Shown: positions 24,505 to 37,140, counted from the first letter of the stretch. The stretch is 64,000 nucleotides of DNA from Hypericum androsaemum (GCA_963995505.1 OZ023199.1:3839906-3903905); one strand, 5' to 3'. The notes: a model not told the origin generated them from the letters alone. Numbers and translations: made by a program.

Positions 24505-27500
24505 ATGGGCCAACTTATAAGCAGGTTGTGGAGCCGCCAAAGAGGTCCCTTGGTGTTGGATCATGGAAATAGTAAGATTTCATTTCTTTGATCAAGTTCA
24601 TGTTAATGATATATATATTTGTATATATTTCTTTTTTTCCGTCGAACTTGGCGAACTCTCCTAGTTTAGTGTTTTTAATTTCTGGAGTTTTGTCCTGATT
24701 AGCAAAGGGCCTGAAAAATTTTAGAGTCGTAAATCGAGTATAGAAGTGCTGGCCGATGCTTTAGAAACTGTTATTATATCTTTATTCTCGTTTTTTTGTT
24801 TTTGATGTTGTAGCGGATTTTTTTTATCCGTGGACAATGAGTTTCAATATATTAAGAAACTGCGCTACAAGAGATGATATATATTTGGTGGCTGGCTGGT
24901 GGGTTTTGTAGGTGTTCGTGGAGGTTCCACGCCGGGCCCAATGGCCTTTACCCTATCGGAGCTCAAAGAGTACACCGGTGACTTCAAGAAGTTCATCGGG
25001 CGTGGCGGGTTTGGAGAAGTCTCCCAAGGTGTCATTTCCGACATGAAGATAGCCGTAAAGGTTTCGCGCTGTATAACTCCAAGGATCCGCACTCAGTTTC
25101 AGGTAAATCAAATCAATGCAACTCGAACCAACAAGGAACTAAAATCAACTCTTTTTGTTATAGCTTATTTAAAAATATGGAATTAAAATTCTTGAGAACG
25201 CATAATTAAATAATTGGTGAAAGAATTTTGCCACGTTTTAAAAGTCTCATCAAATTTAAATTTGTATTAGCCGCACAGTAATATCTGAATATCAAAAAAT
25301 GTAAACCCAAACAATAAAAATTTACTTAAATACCATGTGATTTCAGTTTACCTGTGACAATAGTGTTTTCCACTTAACAACCAACTTACATTTACTTAAC
25401 TGTGCTTATATAATTCCTCAACAAAAAAAACTTAACTGAGTTTATATTAATAGATCTGTTGTTATCAAGGAGCTATTCCTAAATATATTTTCTGTTTCAG
25501 GCAGAGGTGGAATATTTGTCGATGATGGAACACCAAAACATAATCAAACTGGTCGGCTATTGTAAGACGAAAGAAAGACTCTATCTTGTCTACCCTTTCA
25601 TGCCAAATGGGACTCTTCAAAGTAAACTGTCAGGTACACTATTTTTTAATAAGTAGGTTTTTATATTTTTTCCAATAAAATTACAATTAGTAAAAGTATT
25701 GAAATATATAAATTACATTATAAAAAAGGGCAAATTATCTCCTACTCCCTGGTGTTTGGTCATCCTCCCCCTCGAGTCCCTGCATTTTAAAAACTTATTT
25801 TGCCGTCCCCCATTATAATAGTCATTTCATGAACAAAAATGAAAAAAAAACTGCTAAATAAGTTTAACCAAATACGGAGGACGGTAAAATAAATTTTTAA
25901 AATGCAGGAACCCGAGGGAGAAGATGACCAAACAACAAAGACTAGGGAATAATTTGCCCTAAAAAGTCCTCATTTTCCCTCCATCTTCTTAGACGTCACC
26001 TTCTCCGTCCGAAGACGCCAGAAATGTGATGGGATTGGAAACAGCAGTTATTAAATTATCCGCTGTTTGTACACGTTTTCCTTTTTTCTCTTTCTTTTTA
26101 TTTTGATTTTTTTCTTTTTAGCTCCATGCTTTTAGACAGAGAGAGAGAAGCCTTTTGTGCCACTCAATGTACGACCACTTACAGAAAATATTTTCATGTA
26201 CTAACTACTTTATTTTTGCAACATTAAGAAGAATAGACTTATGCAATTATAGTATGCAACAAACGTTAATAATCTCTTTAACATGTACCATATATGCAAT
26301 TATAGTATGCTATTTGCAAATAGACTCTATTTTCATTGTTCAGAAAAATACAGCCCGATCGAGACTTGAGACCTAGAGCCGGTCGGTCATCCTCAGAGTT
26401 TGGAAAATAATTAGATCGATGGTCAATATAGTTAGATTTTTGGTCAATCCGGTTGGGTTCACCCAATTTAACCAGTCAAGTAATATTTAACTCAAATTCT
26501 TTAAAATATATATTTTATAAAATTTTGTAATATTGGAAGTAACTAAATTAACATTTTGCTACTTATAAATGATAAATTTGGCGGTATTCTTATTTTTAAA
26601 TATTGCTCCATTCTTTAGCCAAATGGATAGGTGCCCAATTGACCAAAGTTCGTAACTAACATTTTCTAATATATCATGCCCAAATGAATTAGCCAGGCAT
26701 ATCACATATCTATATGACATATATATGACACACAATTGATATAAGATTAATTGGTAGCAGAATTAGATTGGAATAAGACGATTAAGATACTCAGAGGAAT
26801 TGCAGCGGCCATTCAGAAGTTGCACGGAAAAATACCTCCACTCATTTACCGAGACTTGAAGCCTAACAACATTCTTCTCGATACGGTAACTAATTGTTTT
26901 TATACATATAGAATTTTATTTATCTAAAAAACTGTCAAAATAATAAGCAATTAAATTTGTTATTATTACACTAATTTTTCATCTAAATAAGAAAAAGATA
27001 ATAACTTATATACGAAAATTAAATTAATTACCGGCTTCGTCAATTAATCAACTCTATTTAAATAATATTTATCCAATTTCTACGAGCAGTGAATATTCCT
27101 TTGTGATGATGAAGGATTTTAACCCCAAATTAGCCGACTTTGGGACCGTGACGGCGGAAGGAGAATGTTTTCCGTACGGCACTCATGGTTATACAGACCC
27201 AATTGTCATGGATAATGGTACGTATCTTATTACTCTTTTTTGATTTAATTTCTTCTAGCTGATGCTTATGCAATAAATTCTTCATCATTTAATTCAATTA
27301 GCTTCGAGCTCTTTTAAAATTGATTCAGGATTGGAGAGTATTCATAATTTTGCAGTTTATTTATTCTTCCCGTTGACTCGTAGCATATAGTAAAAAAAAA
27401 TTATGATTGTTAGAAAAATGGGCACTGTCTTTTTTCATTTTTTAAAATGTGATTGCGACTCCAGCTAACTACTTCAACAACATCTAATTATTAATCTTTC

Positions 27501-28239
27501 TACTTCCATTGATAAATATTCTACATTTTTTCTTTAACTTTGATCCTTCTATTATCTTTGAATTTTTTTTATAGCACATCATATTCTACCACCCACTAAA
27601 GCGACTGGTCTTAGTTCAAGTCAGGTACAATTTTTGAAATGTGCAAATCTCTCCAAGCAAGTATTTAACATTGTTGCATTCTCAATTGTTCAAAAACTCG
27701 AAACATCTTTGTTAAGCACAAAAAATTCTATCATCCGTTGATCTAAGTATTTGTAGACATTATCTTCCAATTTCTACTGCTACAAGAACGTACAAAAAAT
27801 TAATTCAGAATTGAATACTTAATCACCTTCAATAATAGTCATTCTAACATAGATTTATTTTTTGTATCAGGTTAACATCTTTTTGACATATTCAAATTTT
27901 TTTTCAGGACCAGGAAAAAAATTCAACGACGTGTATAGTTTCGGCGTCGTGATGCTGCAAGTAATAATGAAGGAGAAGGACGTATCACTTGGAGGAAACG
28001 AATGCAGGAAGCATATCACAGAATGGAAAAGTGCAGACAGATCAAGAGATGGGCATTTGGTGCATTATAGGTTATTGGGAAAGAAAGGCTGTTCTTCGGA
28101 GGCTGCCAAGGAAATAACAAACTTGGCATTTGATTGTGTTGGCAAAAAGCCTGAGCTGCGACCAACCATCACACAAGTCTTATACAGGCTTTCGCTTTTG
28201 GATGGCAGCTGCGGGAGGAGTCGGAGAATCCATCCGTAA
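24505..28239 (+). CDS. Receptor-like cytoplasmic kinase, six exons, 316 aa
   Basis: Joined exons: 24505-24571, 24912-25102, 25501-25633, 26761-26885, 27115-27217, 27908-28239. All introns are GT-AG and the frame is open for 316 codons plus TAA. Exons 1, 3, 4 and 5 (67, 133, 125, 103 nt) are equal in length to those of the minus-strand paralogue at 6321. The N-terminus MGQLIS fits the N-myristoylation pattern (Gly2, Ser6), suggesting membrane anchoring without a transmembrane segment. Kinase motifs: GRGGFGEV, Lys in KIAVKV, AEVEYLSMMEHQNIIKL, YRDLKPNN, LADFGTV, GTHGYTDP, DVYSFGVVML, PELRPT. It is probably an active Ser/Thr kinase; RLCK subfamily and substrates are unknown. Intron 3 carries a MITE (25728-25959). 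Confidence 0.9.
25728..25959. mobile_element. Mutator-like MITE in RLCK intron 3
   Basis: About 232 bp with long imperfect inverted repeats beginning GGGCAAATTATCTCCTACTC; the reverse complement of the right end begins GGGCAAATTATTCCCTAGTC and stays alike for about 80 bp. Wording matches the arms of the Pack-MULE at 2559. A-rich flanks make the target duplication ambiguous. Non-coding. Confidence 0.75.
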
Positions 28240-28539
28240 TGAATTAGTATTATATGGTTTGACGACTTTTTGATTGGAGTATTACGTGGTTCAAAATTTT
28301 ATTTAAATGGAAGTATATCTAACTAAATATGTTAAAAAGAGTGATACTTATATAAGTTGTTTGTGTCGAACTTCGTGGACAGAGTAGTACACGTGGAAAT
28401 GGCTTACATTATAGACGCAGTAGTGTTACAAACAAATGGATACTTCCAATTATACTTGACTACAATATGCTATGGCCAGATCTATCTCTATCTAGGAGTG
28501 ATAACGAATCAATTGAATTCGATGAATTATAATTTGAAT

Positions 28540-28880
28540 GGTTTGTACTGTTATGATCGAATGATTTGTACTGTTATGATCAAATAGTTTTTTATTTATG
28601 ATCGAATTGTTTGTACTGTTATGATCAAATGGTTTGCACTGTTATGATCGAATAGTTTATTTTATTATGATCGAATAGTTTGCACTGTTACGATCGAATG
28701 GTTTCCACTTTTTTGATCGAATGGTATATCCGGCTATATCAGATAGTTTATTTGGTTATATCAAATAGTTTACCTGCTTTTATCAAATAGTATGTCTTGT
28801 TAAATAATTAATTAAATTATATATCGAATGATATGTTTAGTTATATTAAATAGGATATCTAATTAAATAATTAACTAAAT
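28540..28880. repeat. Degenerate minisatellite 3' of the RLCK gene
   Basis: A unit of about 23-25 bp built on GTTATGATCGAATGGTTTG recurs about ten times and then decays into ATCAAATAGTTTA words. No gene is supported between 28260 and 29144. Confidence 0.75.
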
Positions 28881-29152
28881 AATATATAAATTTGATTCAC
28901 TATGATATACCAATTTAATTCACTATAATACACGAATTTGACCCACTGTGCATATACTAATATAATATTTGATAATAATAATTATTAAAAAAATTTGGCA
29001 GCAAAAGTGCCTGCCTTGGTCCCATGCACATGATGTCATTTATGATGTCATCCCTCCCCCTTGTCTGAGGCACGTCACTTTTCCTTTCTTGCCATTTAAT
29101 TAGCCATTATTTACAGAAATGACACCGCTTTTGTTGAAAGTGAGATTGGTCC

Positions 29153-30052
29153 TAGGGATAGCAATGGGCAGGATCCGGGTAGGATCCATAGGACCCAAAT
29201 CCTTACCTTCTTTTTAAATGGTCGATCCAGATCCTTACCCTTATCCTCTTTAAAAATAAAGATTCGGGCATGATCTGGATCCTAAAAAATCAGGCAGGAT
29301 AAGGACGACCCGCGGGTCCGTATTATTTTATAAAATATTTAATTGAAAAAAATTAAATTATCTTTTGATAGTTTTCAAATAGCAATGGGATATTTTCATT
29401 CATTAAACATATCAATACAAAGAAATCAAAAAAGCAAATCAAAAAAGTTGAAATTTGGTAAGTTAAAATTGAGAATTTGGTTCGTGATTTTTACTGCTAT
29501 TACTTGGGGCCTGTGGTTGCTTCGTAATGGTATTATCTTCAATGAGGCGAGTGCGATAATGAGCTTCTCCTGAATTCTGTGCTCTTTCATGCCCAAGAGT
29601 GGGTCTTTTGGACGGATGCCTCGATCATTCACAATCAATCGCTGCTCACTTTCTTGATTGCCTACAAAGATTTATAGGTCCCTCTTCTTCACCTCTTGAG
29701 ATTGGAGGAACGTTTTGGTCGGGGATGGGGTTGTAACCGATGTAAATATCGGGCCCCTGTATCTTGTCTTTCTTTTTTCGCTTGCTCTGTTTTGAATTTT
29801 CGTTTTAATAAATAATATTTACCTACCAAAAAAATTGAGAATGTGATATTATGTCTAATAATTAATATATATTATAATAATTTAAAAAATTCGGGTAGGC
29901 TCCTATAGATCCATATCCATGTCCTTATCCTTTTAAAATATCAGAATCCGGGCAGGATCAAGATTTAGACCCGGTCAAAGTCAACGGGTCTTGGACCCTT
30001 CGGGTCTGAATCAGGATAGACCCTCAGGATAAGGGTCTAATTGCCATCCCTA
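29153..30052. mobile_element. hAT-like element with a nested LINE
   Basis: Ends read TAGGGATAGCAATGGGCAGG and, reverse-complemented, TAGGGATGGCAATTAGACCC. The exact 8-bp duplication ATTGGTCC flanks it (29145-29152 and 30053-30060). The interior has GGATCCGGGTAGGATCC and ACCCGCGGGTCCGTATTA words also found in the element at 30142. Without the LINE insert it would be about 530 bp. No transposase frame. Confidence 0.85.
29477..29833 (+). mobile_element. 5'-truncated LINE insert
   Basis: The insert begins in a frame reading FVIFTAITWGLWLLRNGIIF, the C-terminal end of a plant LINE ORF2, continues through a 3' UTR and ends ATTTACCTACCAAAAAAA. It is flanked by ATTGAGAAT on both sides (29468-29476 and 29834-29842), the variable-length target duplication expected for LINE insertion. 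It lies inside the hAT-like element and is therefore younger than it. Confidence 0.85.
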
Positions 30053-30141
30053 ATTGGTCCTAGATATATTTTTCAGGACCAAATCTGGTCCCATTTTATA
30101 TGCTTTTACCAACAACAAAACGAAAAGGAAACTAGGTGGCT

Positions 30142-31045
30142 TTAGGAATGATAATGGGCAGGATCCGGATAGGATATATAGGACCCAGATCCTTGCCCTC
30201 TTTTGTGAAGGTCGACCCAGATCCTTACCCTTATCCTCTTTAAAAACAAGGATCTGGGTAGGATTCGGTTCCTAAAAAACAGGGCAGGATAAGGGCGACC
30301 CGCGGGTCCGTATTATTTAAAAATTAAATATTTATTTGAAAATTAAGCCATACTTTTTTTTAGAAACTTTTTTTTGAGAAATTAAGCAATATTTGTTTAC
30401 AATAGCGAAGCACTCGAAAAATGTGAATGCAATTTATTTTTTTTTGCTAAAATAAGTCAATATAAAAAATAAAACAAATTAATCAAAAAATTACAATTTA
30501 ATATGACTATTGAAGGGTAGAATATATTAGAAAGTTGAATTAACATTATGTAGGTTAAACCTTCTTCATCATTCCTCCTTTGGCAATTTGTTAGTTTCTC
30601 TCGTATATCTAAAGCATCAAGCACATCAGTTGGAACCTACTTAACTGGTGTTTCTTTTGGTTGAATAGGTGTTCAACTTCTTTACCAGCTGTAATATCTT
30701 GATATTTGATAATCGACATCGTTACCAATTAAGATATAACTTTGGTATTTTGTTACTGTGGTATTCATACCAACTTAGATGAATAAAATTTACTTATAAA
30801 AAAATTTAATTGGGTAGGTTGTGATGAGAATTTGGTACTAACTTTAGTAATTAATATATTAATATATTATTTTAATATTTTTGTTAAAATCTGGTAGGAT
30901 CCGGGTAGGATCATATGTGTCCTTATTCTTTATTCTTTTAAAAAATAAGTATTCGGGTCTAGACCCGGTCAAAGTCAACGGGTCCTAGATCCTTGGGATA
31001 TGGATCCAGGTAGATCCTCAGGATAAAGGTCAAATTGCCCTCCCT
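30142..31045. mobile_element. Second hAT-like element of the same family
   Basis: The left end is TTAGGAATGATAATGGGCAG and the right end, reverse-complemented, AGGGAGGGCAATTTGACC. The 8-bp duplication AGGTGGCT flanks it (30134-30141 and 31046-31053). The paralogous sequence at about 21715 shows the uninterrupted target. Interior words match the element at 29153. No transposase. Confidence 0.8.
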
Positions 31046-31053
31046 AGGTGGCT

Positions 31054-31521
31054 TGCCACAGACCGAGACCAAATGATTTCAGAAATACCGATCACAAATT
31101 TTTCTAGATTCTAATTGGTTCAAGCAGTAAGAGTTAAGAAAATTTTAAATTCTAATTTTTGAGAATTAAATAAATACAATTAGAAAATTTATTCCTAAGA
31201 TAATATTTTGCCAATACTCGACTATAATGACACATTTTCTTATTTATCAAACCAAAGTCTCTTTGTTGCGGAATGAAGAAAAGTAGAGATAGTATTATTT
31301 ATTACCCCCGGCCACCAACCCTTTTCCTTTTTGTCTGAAATGGCAGGCAGGGTTCAGGAGGAGGAGGAGATCCTATCCTCCTACCACAAATAGTAGAGGA
31401 GAGAGAGAGGGAGAGTCTTTGTTTATATATTTATACGTGAGGATACATGCCGGCCCAAAATAATTATAGTAAAATAAGATCAGAGAGAGATCAAAGAGAA
31501 AATAAAGTATTTTTTCACGTT
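31054..31521 (+). pseudogene. RLCK upstream region cut before its first exon
   Basis: From TGCCACAGACCGAGACCAAA to AAATAAGATCAGAGAGAGAT this follows the upstream region and 5' leader of the lone first exons at 22265, 52178 and 57294. The match stops where the LTR begins at 31522, before the expected ATG. It is a promoter and leader copy whose first exon is missing or was displaced by the retrotransposon. Confidence 0.65.
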
Positions 31522-32655
31522 TGTTAGAAATTCAACCTTGAATTTTATTTAATTTGTACATGTTTGTGTCATCCGGCATTTATCCCGGTAAATGCCGTTT
31601 CTGCAAGATTTCGTCTATTTCTCTTGCTCATTCATGCTAATGAAATATCTTTGTGTCCGTCTAGTGCTAAATTGTTTGGTTTATATTACTCAGTATCCGA
31701 CTTTTCTAGATCGACTAATTTAAATGTTGTTTGTCGGAGGTGGTGTACTTGATTGGGATTTTTAAGTCGAGGCAAGAGTTAGACTTTTTCTCCGTAAGAC
31801 GAGATTGCCCCGTATTCAGTGCTTACGGGCTGCGGCAATCGTCCCCAAGATACAACGACTAGGCTGCTTCCGAGTTTGTAGCACAACGACCCTCGAAGCT
31901 TCAGGCGAACCTTGAATATTCGGAATTTTCTGAGAGAGGGGGAGAGAGCCTACAATTGCTAATAAATGTTTATGCAAGTTGTAGTGGGGTGAGATGCAAA
32001 TGAGGGGGAGAGGCCTATTTATAGGCACTGGATGGGAGGAAGGCAGGCACTCCGAAGGGGCATGTTCGTTCGGCCAGCAGGTAGGCTGGCTGCGCTCGTG
32101 GCTCTGCGGTGGCATTCTAGATCCCTTCGGCCAGCAACCCTCCGCTCGTGTCCCTTCAGTGGGCATCTGATCACAGGCACCTTTCCGTACTTCTTCGTGA
32201 CCGTTCGGATGGACAAGCCTTCGCTCGCACTCCTTCGGCCGTCTGGAAGTTTTTGGGACGTTCCAGCCCTTCTGGGCCAGTCCAAAATTTAAGGCTTCTC
32301 AGCTCCTCGCGACGTTGCGCACGTGTGAAGTGCCAAGCGTGTCTCAAAGCGCCCATTACAACCTGCATCCAATACGCCATGCGCACACGCACGTGTGCGT
32401 GCTCGTGCGCGAGCACGTGTGCATGCTCGTGCTCGTGCTCGGATGGTGCTACGCACCATCCTCGCAACAGTCCGAGTTAGTTTTTTGGGCGGTCAACTTA
32501 TTTCTTAGCTAATAATGAGCTTCTCCTTATAAACTAGGAAAAGTTTGTGCCATTTTCCAATGTGGGATTGCCCTTTCCCATTCCATATTGGGCCTCCCAC
32601 TTTGGACTTTCCACTTTTGGGCTTTTTGCTTGAAGCCCATCATTCAATTCCAACA
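31522..32655 (-). mobile_element. Copia-type LTR (3' LTR of the adjacent element)
   Basis: The unit is bounded by TGTTAGAAATTC and CAATTCCAACA, i.e. TG...CA ends with short inverted repeats. On the minus strand a TATA box (TATAAATAG, 32023-32015) and a transcribed R/U5-like stretch follow. U3 has several CACGTG words (32385-32425). A possible polypurine tract (TGCGGGA on the minus strand) lies just outside at about 32656-32663, next to the internal region, so this is the 3' LTR. The R/U5 part is found in the opposite orientation at 53950-54300. Confidence 0.8.
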
Positions 32656-33236
32656 ATCCCGCACATAAATGATGATTAATGCATGCTGACACTTTTAAGA
32701 AAAGTTCTGACGAAATATCATTGTATCGAGGAAGGTAGCTTACGGCTTTGAACCTTTCTTAGTAAAATGCTATCAGATATACTTGCTGCTCAGTGAACAC
32801 GATGTCTTGAACTGGTCAGCTTTTTTATGTAGACCAAGACAATAACATTTACGCAATGATATCTCTAATATCTTTTGGTTCTCACGTTTTGTCAGTTTCG
32901 GCCATGGACCATATCTTGAATTCATAAGTATTTTTCCATTTGAAGCGGCCTCACTTCACACTTATATAGGTGATCTCCTATCAGGAGTATCCTGCCATAC
33001 TCTACTTTTATCTGGTATAGGAATCATTAAAAGCATAGACGCTTAGCCTTACCACACCTCTGCAGGTTAGTACTTGGGCTGCTTCTGAGAATGGGATGGG
33101 TTTCAAGTAAGCATCTGAACCATCCATAACTTAGTTCTCTCATTGAACCAAGTTTGTGGGATCTCCACTCAACATGGTTGAGTTACCGCTATGAACGTTC
33201 TTTAATGTGTGGGTTTTAACCTCATTCCCTTTACTG

Positions 33237-35395
33237 CGTTATACATTTGATCTCTATTGATTTCTTTCGTGTCAAAGGATCAGCTATGTTGTCCTTGGAC
33301 TTCACATAATCAATAGTTATTACTCCACTTGAGATCAATTATCTAACAGTGTTATGTCTCCTACGGATGTGTCGAGACTTACCGTTGTACATAGTACTTT
33401 GTGCTCTCCCGATTGCTGACATGCTATCACAATGTATCAATACATGAGTCACATGCTTATTCCAACAAGGAATATCCTCTAGAAAGTTTCAAAACCATTT
33501 AGCTTCTTCCCCAGCTTTGTCTAGTGCTATAAACTCTGACTCTATGGTGGATCGAGCTATGCACGTTTGTTTAGAGGATTTCCAGGACACAGCTCATCCA
33601 CCTATGATGAACACATAACCACTAGTGGATTTGGAGTCTTTAGTGTCTGATATCCAATTTGCATCACTGTATCCTTCTAATATAGCTGGATACCTAGTAT
33701 AAAGTATGCCATGGTTCATAGTGTGTTTTAGATACTTTAGAACCCTTTCCAGAGCTAGCCAGTGGTCTGGTCCTAGATTGCTCGTGAATCTACTAAGCTT
33801 GCTAACTGAGTATGCAATATCAGGGCGTGTACAATTTTTCAAGTACACTAGGCTCCCAATGATTCTTGCATACTTTAGTTGAGATACTGAGTCTCCTATA
33901 TTTTTAGCTAAGTGTAGACTCAGGTCTACCAGAGTCTTAGCCGGAGGTTTGTCAAAAGCATCAAATTTCTTGAGTACATTCTCAACGTAGTGAGATTATG
34001 ACAAAATAATTTCTTCAGTCGTCCCAGAGATTTTAATCCCTAGTATGACGTCAGCTAGACCCATATCTTTTATGTCAAAATTGTTCTTTAACATGTTCTT
34101 AGTTTTTACGATAAGATCATTACTGCTTCCCGTGATTAGCATGTCGTCTACATACAGACATACAATTACGTAAGCATTAGGTGTGCCTTTAATGTATACA
34201 CATTTATCACACTCATTGATCTTAAAGCCATTTGACATCATTGTTCTGTCAAATTTCTCATGCCACTATTTCGGCGTCTGTTTCAGCCCATACAGTGACT
34301 TGACCAGCTTGCATACTTTATGTTCTTGTCCAGGGACAACAAACCCTTCAGGTTGTTCCATATATATCTCCTCTTCCAGTTCTCCATTTAAGAAAGCTAT
34401 TTTTACATCCACATGATGTATCTCGAGGTTATAGAGTGATGCGACAGCTATGAGCACTCTAATAGATGTGATTCTTGTGACCGGCGAATACGTGTCAAAT
34501 AAATTATATCCTTCCTTCGGTTTGAACTCTTTAGCTACCAACCGAGCTTTGTACTTGTTGATTGATCCATCAGCTTTGTATTTTCTTTTAAGGATCCACT
34601 TGCAACCTAAAGGTTTACAATCTGGTGGGAGATCCACGATTTCTCATGTGTAATTTTGCATGATGGACTTTATCTCATTGTTGATAGTTTCTTTCCAGAG
34701 AGGAGCATCTGGACTAGATAATGCCTCTTAGATTATCCCAGGTTCATTTTCTAACATATAATTTAGAAAATTTAGACCAAACGACTTGGCTACTTTGGTC
34801 CTCTTACTCCGTCTAGGTTCCTCAGCACCTTGATCAGAGCCTTGTGTAGCTTCATAACTTCTTTTATTTGAGCTTACTTCTTTCATTTTTTTTTTAGGAA
34901 AGATATTCTCAAAGAATGTTGCATTCCTTGATTCCATGACCATTCCCTCGTTGATTTCAGGATTTTCAGACTTATGCACTAGAAATCGGTAGGCGCTACT
35001 GTTGTAAGCATATCCGATAAAAATGAAGTCAACGGTCTTAGGTCCTATTCTCACCATTTTAGGCGGAGGTATTTCTATCTTAGCTAGGCACCCCCACACT
35101 TTAAGGTAACCGTAGGAAGGCTTTCTCCCTTTCCATAATTCATATGGAGTTTTGTCCCTTTTCTTGTGTGGCAATTTGTTTAGAATGTGATTAGCTGAGA
35201 GCACAACTTCCCTCCCCCCACAAGTTCTGAGGTAAGCCCGAGCTAATTAACATAGCATTCATCATCTCCTTAAGAGTTCGATTCTTGCGTTCAGCTACGC
35301 CATTTGATTGAGGTGAGTATGGAGCAGTTGTCTGATGAATAATGCCATGTTGTTGGCAGAATTCCTCAAACAAAGCTACACATTCTCCCCCAGTA
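33237..35395 (-). mobile_element. Copia retrotransposon pol remnant, 5'-truncated
   Basis: Read on the minus strand, in order: integrase core end (TTAPYSPQSNGVAERKNRTL near 35310), the integrase C-terminal region with a WGCLAKIEIPP motif, reverse transcriptase (CKWILKRKYKADGSINKYKA; the LNGELEEEIYMEQP block; YVDD in CLYVDDMLITGS near 34150), and RNase H ([43 protein letters not shown] near 33290). Several stops and frame changes break it. Gag, protease, most of integrase, the primer site and the 5' LTR are missing: the left arm ends at about 35395, where RLCK intron sequence begins. 32656-33236 is the 3' internal region before the LTR. Confidence 0.92.
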
Positions 35396-35697
35396 TTAAA
35401 TTTGTATTAGCCACACAGTAATGTCTGAATATCAAAAAGTATAAACCAAAAAAGTTAAGGTAAAAATATACTTAAATACCGTGTAGTTTCAATTTACTTG
35501 TGATAAAAGTTTTTTCCACTTAACAACCAACAAATATTTACTTAACTTTGTTTATATTAATATATACGTAGTTATCAAGGAGCTACTCCTAAATATATTT
35601 CCTCTTTTAGGCAGAGGTGGAATACTTGCCAATGATGGAACACCAAAACATAATCAAGCTGGTCGGCTACTGTAAGACGAAAGAAAGACTCTACCTT
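35396..35697 (+). pseudogene. RLCK fragment: end of intron 2 and most of exon 3
   Basis: 35398-35610 matches the last part of RLCK intron 2 (25257-25500), and 35611-35697 encodes AEVEYLPMMEHQNIIKLVGY then CKTKERLYL, the helix-C part of the kinase. It stops short of the exon 3 donor, replaced by unrelated DNA after CTCTACCTTG. Both ends are abrupt, and the left end abuts the truncated Copia element. Confidence 0.85.
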
Positions 35698-37131
35698 GAA
35701 ATCAGAATCATGAAATTTCAAAAATTAGAAAAACAACATAGATCAAAGAACAATACGGAAACAGATTCATCAGCATTACATAAATCGAATTAGGTCAGAA
35801 TCCAACTCGGATCATACGTGTTTCAGACAAGATAAGCACGAATTCCACTTACAGACTATATTTACATTCAAACATATCAAGGCAAAAGTACAAGCCATTA
35901 TCACATGCCTATTGACAAATAATTGAAATAGATTAACAATTAGAAAAATTAAAGCACAAGCAATACCAAGGTTTGCGATCGACTTATATGGTATACGCTA
36001 GGGTAGATCATTAGTACACAAACAAAATCGATGGAATAAGTACTCAAGAAATTGCAATTAACACAAAGTCCTATTAAAGAACCCACTTACATCAGCAAAT
36101 AATTTTCATTGTTAAGAATAATCACTTCACCACAATTTGCAATTCGAGATTATTTATAGTATTTACCCAAATCAACGAAACTCATGGTAGAGGCTAGGAA
36201 TCTATTTAGATAATAAATAAATATAGGGCAGAAGCCCATTAACTCAAGTAGTAGAGCATATATAAAACTAGTCCATGAGACAATTACCTATACAGTCTAT
36301 GAACATGCCAACAAATTTTATAATATTGTTGATCGCATATTACAGTAGCTAGGAACATCACGAAACAGTGTACCAAATATTGTATAAGCAAAACTAATAA
36401 CAATCGGTAAAAACCAAAGACAAGAACAGACTTATTTTTTTATTTTATTCAAATTTGGATTTCTCAAAGTTGGCTTGTGCAGACAGTCTTAGTCACCTTT
36501 AAACAACATCTCCACCGTCTAGAATCTTGTCCATGGTGTTAGAAAAAGAACTCCAAAGTTTCGTGTCAATCCGAGAACATTCCACCGTCGAATTTTGTAA
36601 ACAATAATAGCTACTCTTGGGACCTACGAAATTTCTCTATTTTCTTTCCCATTAGGGTTTTTCTTTTTCTAACTCCCTTTATATAGACAAAGTCTAACCC
36701 TAATTTGTTCAATTATTCTTTGATCACTTAATTTTATATTATTATCTAAATTAATTTTACAGTTCTCACATAAATAATATGAGTTCCTCTTGTAGGCCTC
36801 TTCGAATGCAGTGTTGCATGACCTGAACTTTCTCGTATAGTTCTCATGGGTCGCATTTCACATAATAGAAAAAACAAGAGAAAAAAATTAACATGTCGCA
36901 GATGTGCAAAATAACCGTGATTAAAACAATGTTAATTTGTAAAAGGTTTGTAATAAAAGAATTTAAAAACACATTATTCTTGATACAAAATATTAAATCA
37001 CAAAATATTAAAGTAAAATTTTCCTAATAAATAAATATACAACCTAATACTGATCCTTAAACCAAATCAAAAAAAATAGGACCGCTCCTTTCGAATTTTG
37101 AATAGGTCCTCGTGGGCCCCAAGAAAAGCCT
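35698..37131. other. Non-coding; possible decayed LTR on the minus strand
   Basis: No gene is seen. On the minus strand near 36690-36670 the sequence has TCTATATAAAGGGAG (TATA-like) followed by AAACCCTAATGGGAAAG and then a long CG-poor stretch, as in the U3-R part of some plant LTRs, but no LTR ends or pol sequence were found. Confidence 0.3.
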
Positions 37132-37140
37132 CTCCTCCTC

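Larger units (their letters stand above)
23100..28260 (+). repeat. Segmental duplication shared with 43860-48110
   Basis: The two blocks match from well upstream of the RLCK genes (AAATCTCATATTGCTTATGG region near 23180, and about 43890) through the whole gene to its 3' flank. The 1-kb stretch before the promoter (23100-24040) contains no recognisable gene; parts of its reverse complement are open and similar in both copies, but no motif identifies a product. Confidence 0.75.

Noticed and set aside
32019..32512. Several overlapping frames of 65-110 aa on both strands at 32.0-32.5 kb
   Set aside because: They fall in the U3 of the Copia LTR, where GC-rich DNA is open by chance.
36230..36275. 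Possible tRNA near 36.2 kb and near 51.3-51.4 kb (GGATCGAACC words)
   Set aside because: No cloverleaf could be drawn; the 51.3-kb word is duplicated with its flanks at 54.6 kb as part of the segmental duplication.
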